17,757 nt of DNA from Comamonadaceae bacterium. GTDB lineage: Bacteria; Pseudomonadota; Gammaproteobacteria; Burkholderiales; Burkholderiaceae_C. Position numbers and translations under genes: made by a program. The stretch is from contig CANBQX010000026.1 of NCBI GenBank assembly GCA_947371775.1, forward strand, positions 1-17,757. The letters run 5' to 3'. This document shows, piece after piece, positions 14,259 through 17,757 of this stretch (positions are counted from its first letter, which is position 1; every line of letters starts with the position of its first letter). The notes beneath the pieces are model-generated. The model was given only the letters and a program-made list of their open reading frames with translations. It made no database searches and was not told where the DNA came from.

Positions 14259-15124
14259 GCGTTGCGTTCTGCCGATTCCAGCGTGTTGACCAGCAACATG
14301 GTGATGGTCATGGGGCCGACACCGCCGGGCACGGGGGTGATGTAGCTGGCCACCTTGCGCACGCCTTCAAAGTCCACGTCGCCGCAAAGCTTGCCTTCGT
14401 CGTTGCGGTTCATGCCCACGTCAATCACCACCGCACCGGGTTTGACCATGTCGGCGGTCAGCACATTGCGCTTGCCCACGGCTGCGACGATCACATCGGC
14501 CTGCTGGGTGATGGCTTTGAGGTCTTTGGTGCCGCTGTGGCAAATGGTGACGGTGGCATTCTTTTGCAGCAGCATCATGGCCATGGGCTTGCCCACGATG
14601 TTGCTGCGACCGATGACCACCGCGTGTTTGCCGCGCAGGTCGTAGCCAATGGATTCCAGCATCTTCATGCAACCGTAGGGCGTGCATGGCAAAAAGCCGG
14701 GTTGGCCGACCATCAAAGCACCAGCGCTGGCGATGTGAAAACCGTCCACGTCTTTGGAGGGCGAAATCGCCTCGATCACCTTGTTGGCATCGATATGGGC
14801 GGGTACCGGGAGCTGCACCAGGATGCCGTGGATGCTGGGGTCTTGGTTCAGCGCGTCAATGCGTGCCAACAGCGCCGCCTCGGTCATGTCGGCGTCGTAG
14901 CGCTCCAAGACAGAGTGCAGGCCGGAGTCGGCGCAGGCTTTGACCTTGTTGCGCACATAGACCTGGGAGGCCGGGTTATCTCCCACCAAGACCACCGCCA
15001 AGCCCGGTGTAATGCCACGCGCCTTGAGCGCCAAGGTGCGGCGGGTGACGTCTTCACGCAGCTGAGCGGACAGGGCGACGCCGTCAATGTTGATGGCTTG
15101 GGTTGCAGAGGAGCTTGTGGACAT
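14255..15124 (-). CDS. folD: Bifunctional 5,10-methylene-THF dehydrogenase / methenyl-THF cyclohydrolase
   Basis: FolD interconverts 5,10-methylene-, 5,10-methenyl- and 10-formyl-tetrahydrofolate and supplies one-carbon units for purines and formyl-Met. From the ATG at 15124 it has 289 residues, close to the usual 280-300. Motifs: YVRNK (56-60) with catalytic Lys60, VQLPVP (103-108), DVDGFH (125-130), PCTPYGC (146-152), the nucleotide loop GRSNIVGKP (172-180), and the C-terminal TPVPGGVGPMT (263-273). The frame is open to a TTG at 15154, but the ten extra residues are not FolD-like and no ribosome binding site supports either start. Upstream, 60 bases separate it from the response regulator gene, and that spacer contains an 8-bp hairpin. 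Its TGA overlaps the prlC ATG. Confidence 0.96.
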   Translation of the reverse strand: MSTSSSATQAINIDGVALSAQLREDVTRRTLALKARGITPGLAVVLVGDNPASQVYVRNKVKACADSGLHSVLERYDADMTEAALLARIDALNQDPSIHGILVQLPVPAHIDANKVIEAISPSKDVDGFHIASAGALMVGQPGFLPCTPYGCMKMLESIGYDLRGKHAVVIGRSNIVGKPMAMMLLQKNATVTICHSGTKDLKAITQQADVIVAAVGKRNVLTADMVKPGAVVIDVGMNRNDEGKLCGDVDFEGVRKVASYITPVPGGVGPMTITMLLVNTLESAERNA

Positions 15125-15142
15125 GGTCGAGAGGTCGATGAA

Positions 15143-15166
15143 GGCAACGCTCAATGCGGCGTTGCC
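15143..15166 (-). other. 8-bp hairpin in the regulator-folD spacer
   Basis: GGCAACGC (15143-15150) and GCGTTGCC (15159-15166) form a perfect 8-bp stem with an 8-base loop. It lies between the response regulator stop (15185) and the folD ATG (15124). There is no T run after it on the - strand, so it looks more like a leader structure, RNA processing site or weak attenuator than a full intrinsic terminator. Confidence 0.4.
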
Positions 15167-15184
15167 GTGAATAAATGAGGGTTC

Positions 15185-15811
15185 TCAGGCTTTGGCGGCG
15201 GCTTGGCCCAGCGCGATTTTCAAAAGATCGGCGACCGTGTTGGCACTGAGTTTTTCCATGATGTTGGCGCGGTGGGCTTCCACAGTTTTGATGCTGATGC
15301 CCAGGTCGTCGGCAATTTGCTTGTTAAGGCGTCCGGCAACAATACGTTCGAGCACCTGCGATTCACGCAGCGTGAGCTTGGACAGCAGCGTTTCACGGTT
15401 GGCTGCGAGCTGCGAACCGGCGAACGATTCTTTGGCGTGGTCCAGCATCTTCTCGACCAGCGGCACCAGATCGGCTTCGTTGAACGGCTTTTGGATAAAG
15501 TCCATCGCGCCTTTTTTCATGGTGTCGACAGCCATGGGCACGTCGCCGTGGCCGGTGATGAACACAATGGGCAGGGGCGAGCGGACTTCGATCAATCGGG
15601 ATTGGAGCTCCAGGCCGGTCATTCCGCCCATGCGGATGTCGACGATCAGGCAGGCCACTTCGCGGGCGTCGTAGCGGCTCAAGAATGACTCGGCAGAGTC
15701 AAAGCAGCGAACGCGGTAGCCTTTGCCTTCGAGCAGCCACTGTAACGAGTCGCGAACCGCTTCGTCATCGTCCACGACGTAGACAGTGCCTTTTTTGGGG
15801 ATCAAGCTCAT
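15185..15811 (-). CDS. FixJ-family response regulator (receiver + LuxR-type HTH)
   Basis: This 208-residue transcription regulator has an N-terminal receiver domain with acidic pocket DDD (14-16), phospho-acceptor Asp58 in LIVDIRM, Thr86 in FITGHGD, and Lys108 in QKPF. The FITGHGDVPMAV and KPF spacing is characteristic of the FixJ/NarL-like subgroup with FixL-type partners. The C-terminal GerE/LuxR HTH runs about 145-205 (LTLRESQVLERI, then KQIADDLGISIKTVEAHR). The ATG at 15811 is chosen because GGAAG (15821-15817) lies five bases before it; a TTG four codons earlier is less likely. It follows the sensor kinase gene by 59 bases, so the two are partners. A promoter-like sequence in that gap could also express the regulator alone. 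Target genes are unknown; the adjacent folD is one candidate. Confidence 0.93.
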   Translation of the reverse strand: MSLIPKKGTVYVVDDDEAVRDSLQWLLEGKGYRVRCFDSAESFLSRYDAREVACLIVDIRMGGMTGLELQSRLIEVRSPLPIVFITGHGDVPMAVDTMKKGAMDFIQKPFNEADLVPLVEKMLDHAKESFAGSQLAANRETLLSKLTLRESQVLERIVAGRLNKQIADDLGISIKTVEAHRANIMEKLSANTVADLLKIALGQAAAKA

Positions 15812-15831
15812 GAATGCTTCCAACTCAAGTC

Positions 15832-15860
15832 GTTATTCTGTTGACACCCGCCATTTTCAA
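15832..15860 (-). promoter_or_regulatory. Putative sigma70 promoter for the response regulator gene
   Basis: Read on the - strand, TTGAAA (15860-15855; five of six matches to TTGACA) is followed by a 17-base spacer and AATAAC (15837-15832; four of six matches to TATAAT). Transcription would begin near 15825, just before the GGAAG ribosome binding site and about 14 bases before the ATG. The spacing is ideal, but the match was found by eye and is not proof. Confidence 0.35.
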
Positions 15861-15871
15861 GCGGGCCCGCT
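15860..15871. repeat. 12-bp perfect palindrome at the end of the kinase gene
   Basis: AGCGGGCCCGCT reads the same on both strands and reaches into the kinase stop codon. It has no loop as written. An alternative 5-bp hairpin pairs CCCGC (15847-15851) with GCGGG (15861-15865). It adjoins the -35-like element of the possible regulator promoter, so a binding site is conceivable. Confidence 0.35.
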
Positions 15872-17757
15872 CATTCCAGAGGCAGCCAAAACAGAAACTT
15901 GCACCCCGAAACCTCCGAACCATTGTAGAGGTTCTGGGCTGTCATCCGCCCCCGGTGCGACTCGACGATGGAGCGGCACAGGCTCAGGCCAATGCCCATG
16001 CCGTCGGCTTTGGTCGAATAAAACGCTTCGTACAGGCGCGCCATGACCTCGGGCGCGATGCCCTTCCCGCTGTCTTTGACTGCAAATTCGACGCCGGTGC
16101 GCCCCTCAAATGTGGACGGCCCCACCTGCAGTTCAATATTTCGCTCTGAGGTCAAGCGCTGCGCCGCGTCGATGGACTCGGCAGCATTGCGCAAAAGATT
16201 GACCAGCACCTGTTCAATCAAAATGCGGTCCACCATTAGCTTGGGTAAATCACTCGCTATCTGGCTCACCAAACGCACATTGAAGCGACGCAGTTCCAGT
16301 TCGGCCAGTTCCAGCGCTTCGGCCAGCATGGTTTCTACGTCCGAGTGCATTCGGTTCGGTTCGCTGCGTTTAACGAAACTGCGGATGCGCTGGATGATTT
16401 TTCCGGCGCGCTGGGCCTGCTTGGCGGTTTTGTCGAGTGCGCCCAGCAGTTCTTCTTCGCTAATTTGCTGCTCTTTGATGCGCGAGACCATGCCGTTGCA
16501 GTAATTGTTGATGGCCGTGAGCGGCTGGTTAAGTTCGTGCGCCACGCTCGAAGCCATCTCGCCCATGGTGATCATGCGGCTGGCGGTTTGGGCCCTTTCT
16601 GCCTGCATTGCCGCTTGTTCTTCGGCCAGACGGCGGCTGGTGATGTCCGTGGCAATCACCATCTGGGCCAAGCGGCCGTCCACCCAGCTGAGGTAGCGGG
16701 TGCGTACCTCCAGCCACTTGCCCAGGGTGCTGACGAACAGCTCGGCGCTCTCGCTGTCGCTGTCGGGCAGCGAGCTCAAGGGGAAGCCCGCGAACAGATC
16801 CACATCGTCGGCAGTTTCATGCGAGGTTTTTGCTTGCGGCATGCCAGCTTCGGCAACCAACTGCAAATGGCCACCGGCCTGGGTGCCAAACCACTGGCGG
16901 TACAGCTTGTTGGCAAACACCAGTTCGTCGCTACCCAGAGGTGCCACGGAGATGGAGGCGTCCAGGGCTTCAAGCACCGTGGTGAACCGCAGGTGGGAGG
17001 CCGAGAGTTGCTCGCGCACCCGGTTGGGTTCGGTAATGTCGGTCATGGAAGTAACCCAACCGGTCTGCGCGCCCAGGGCATCGATCAAGGGTGCGACATA
17101 CAAGCGTGCGTCGAACAGCACGCCGTCGCGGCGTTTCACCCGGACTTGGATGCCGCCCTGGGTTGTCTTGCCTGCCAACTCTTGGTCCAGCAAGGCCGTG
17201 AGCTGCTCGCGGTCACTTTCAGGCCAGTAGGGAAAGGGGGCCGTGCGGCCTACCAGTTCGGATTCACTCCAGCCCGTCATCATGCAAAAAGCCGCATTGA
17301 CATAGGTGATTCGGCCCTGCAGATCCATGGCGCGCATGCCTGTGAGCATGGAGTTTTCCATGGCCCGGCGGAAGTTGGTTTCTGACAGCAAGGCCTTTTG
17401 CGCCTGCAAGCGCTTGCGGCTGTGGCGCCAGTTGGCCACCAACATCCAGGTGGTCATGAGCGCCAAGGCGCTGACCAGCCAGAACAAGCCACTGCCAATC
17501 AGGCCCATGGATGCCCGGTAGGCCTGGGCACGGATGGTGAGGTCGACCCCGACGGGGGAGATCGGCATGGCGTAGGTGTTGGCTTTGCGTCGCCAAGGCA
17601 TTTGGGCGGCGCTTTCTTTGATGGGCAGCGCGACGCCCGCCAGTACCGCGCCTTTGGCGTCGATCAGAGAGACCGCGTAGCGCGACGAAATCTCACTCGG
17701 TATGCCGTACTGGTAGAGACTGTCTAGCGAAAACTCGGCCAGAAGCACGCCCGCAAA
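15871..17757 (-). CDS. PAS-domain sensor histidine kinase (5' end outside window)
   Basis: About 628 codons are visible and the frame is still open at the window edge, so the N-terminus is missing. The visible order is the end of a probably periplasmic sensor region, a transmembrane helix (GSGLFWLVSALALMTTWMLV, near 17440-17500), PAS domain 1 (about 17380-17010, with VNAAFCMMTGW and ending TDITEPNR), a more divergent PAS-like domain 2 (about 17005-16640), HisKA with the phospho-His in VAHELNQPL (codon 16539-16537), and the HATPase domain. The latter has an N box NLLRNAAESI, G1 DSGKGIAPE and G2 GMGIGLSLC. The architecture resembles FixL/DctB-like kinases that signal to FixJ-type regulators, and the gene ends 59 bases before such a regulator. 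No haem-binding His pattern was confirmed in the PAS domains; the signal is unknown. The partial call concerns only the 5' end; the kinase core is intact. Confidence 0.93.
   Translation of the reverse strand, partial: FAGVLLAEFSLDSLYQYGIPSEISSRYAVSLIDAKGAVLAGVALPIKESAAQMPWRRKANTYAMPISPVGVDLTIRAQAYRASMGLIGSGLFWLVSALALMTTWMLVANWRHSRKRLQAQKALLSETNFRRAMENSMLTGMRAMDLQGRITYVNAAFCMMTGWSESELVGRTAPFPYWPESDREQLTALLDQELAGKTTQGGIQVRVKRRDGVLFDARLYVAPLIDALGAQTGWVTSMTDITEPNRVREQLSASHLRFTTVLEALDASISVAPLGSDELVFANKLYRQWFGTQAGGHLQLVAEAGMPQAKTSHETADDVDLFAGFPLSSLPDSDSESAELFVSTLGKWLEVRTRYLSWVDGRLAQMVIATDITSRRLAEEQAAMQAERAQTASRMITMGEMASSVAHELNQPLTAINNYCNGMVSRIKEQQISEEELLGALDKTAKQAQRAGKIIQRIRSFVKRSEPNRMHSDVETMLAEALELAELELRRFNVRLVSQIASDLPKLMVDRILIEQVLVNLLRNAAESIDAAQRLTSERNIELQVGPSTFEGRTGVEFAVKDSGKGIAPEVMARLYEAFYSTKADGMGIGLSLCRSIVESHRGRMTAQNLYNGSEVSGCKFLFWLPLE

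Noticed and set aside
12933..14345. A 470-codon open frame opposite prlC
   Set aside because: Same cause: codon-on-codon register with prlC and lack of TTA/CTA/TCA codons; no domain seen.
16345..17385. A 346-codon open frame opposite the sensor kinase
   Set aside because: In register with the kinase codons and without recognisable domains; the kinase motifs on the other strand are certain.
1..17757. CRISPR arrays, insertion sequences, tRNA genes, attachment sites
   Set aside because: No regularly spaced repeats, transposase motifs, terminal inverted repeats or cloverleaf sequences were seen on either strand.

Overview
The window reads as ordinary core chromosome of a high-GC betaproteobacterium, most likely family Comamonadaceae (Burkholderiales; Rhodoferax/Polaromonas/Acidovorax-like). 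This rests on gene order (ribF-ileS-lspA; folD-prlC next to a FixJ-type two-component pair), on a Bug-type (TctC family) solute receptor without transporter genes beside it, and on codon use. I recognise these families from memory; no database search was possible. I see no insertion sequence, prophage, CRISPR array, tRNA or rRNA gene, and no defence cluster.

Layout. Positions 1-6080 (+ strand) hold six closely spaced genes: the C-terminal part of an EamA-type exporter, an SDR enzyme with an atypical active site, a zinc-independent quinone oxidoreductase, an ArnT/PMT-like GT-C glycosyltransferase, a DUF849/BKACE beta-keto acid cleavage enzyme, and a secreted Bug receptor. Positions 10551-6085 (- strand) carry ribF, ileS and lspA; lspA starts at a GTG that shares one base with the ileS stop, and it converges on the Bug gene with a 4-base gap. 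Positions 10686-12135 (+) carry an HNH endonuclease-like protein and a translationally coupled pair of small unknown proteins (a four-helix membrane protein and an exported protein with a DUF4124-like motif) of visibly lower GC. Positions 17757-12192 (- strand) carry a PAS-containing sensor histidine kinase (5' end outside the window), its FixJ/LuxR-type response regulator, folD and prlC, with gaps of about 59 and 60 bases and then a 4-base ATGA overlap.

How the genes work together. The BKACE and Bug genes probably form a small module for capture and cleavage of a carboxylated compound; the upstream SDR and quinone reductase may be related or merely neighbours. ribF-ileS-lspA is a housekeeping group (FMN/FAD synthesis, Ile-tRNA charging, lipoprotein signal peptide removal). 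The sensor/regulator pair is adjacent to and co-oriented with folD-prlC, so one-carbon metabolism and oligopeptide turnover might partly share its transcript. A promoter-like sequence and hairpins in the spacers suggest the run is not a single uniform operon.

The least explained parts are the orphan BKACE-Bug pair, the GT-C transferase with no known acceptor, the low-GC pair at 11345-12135, and the signal sensed by the kinase. None of these amounts to clear evidence of a new system.
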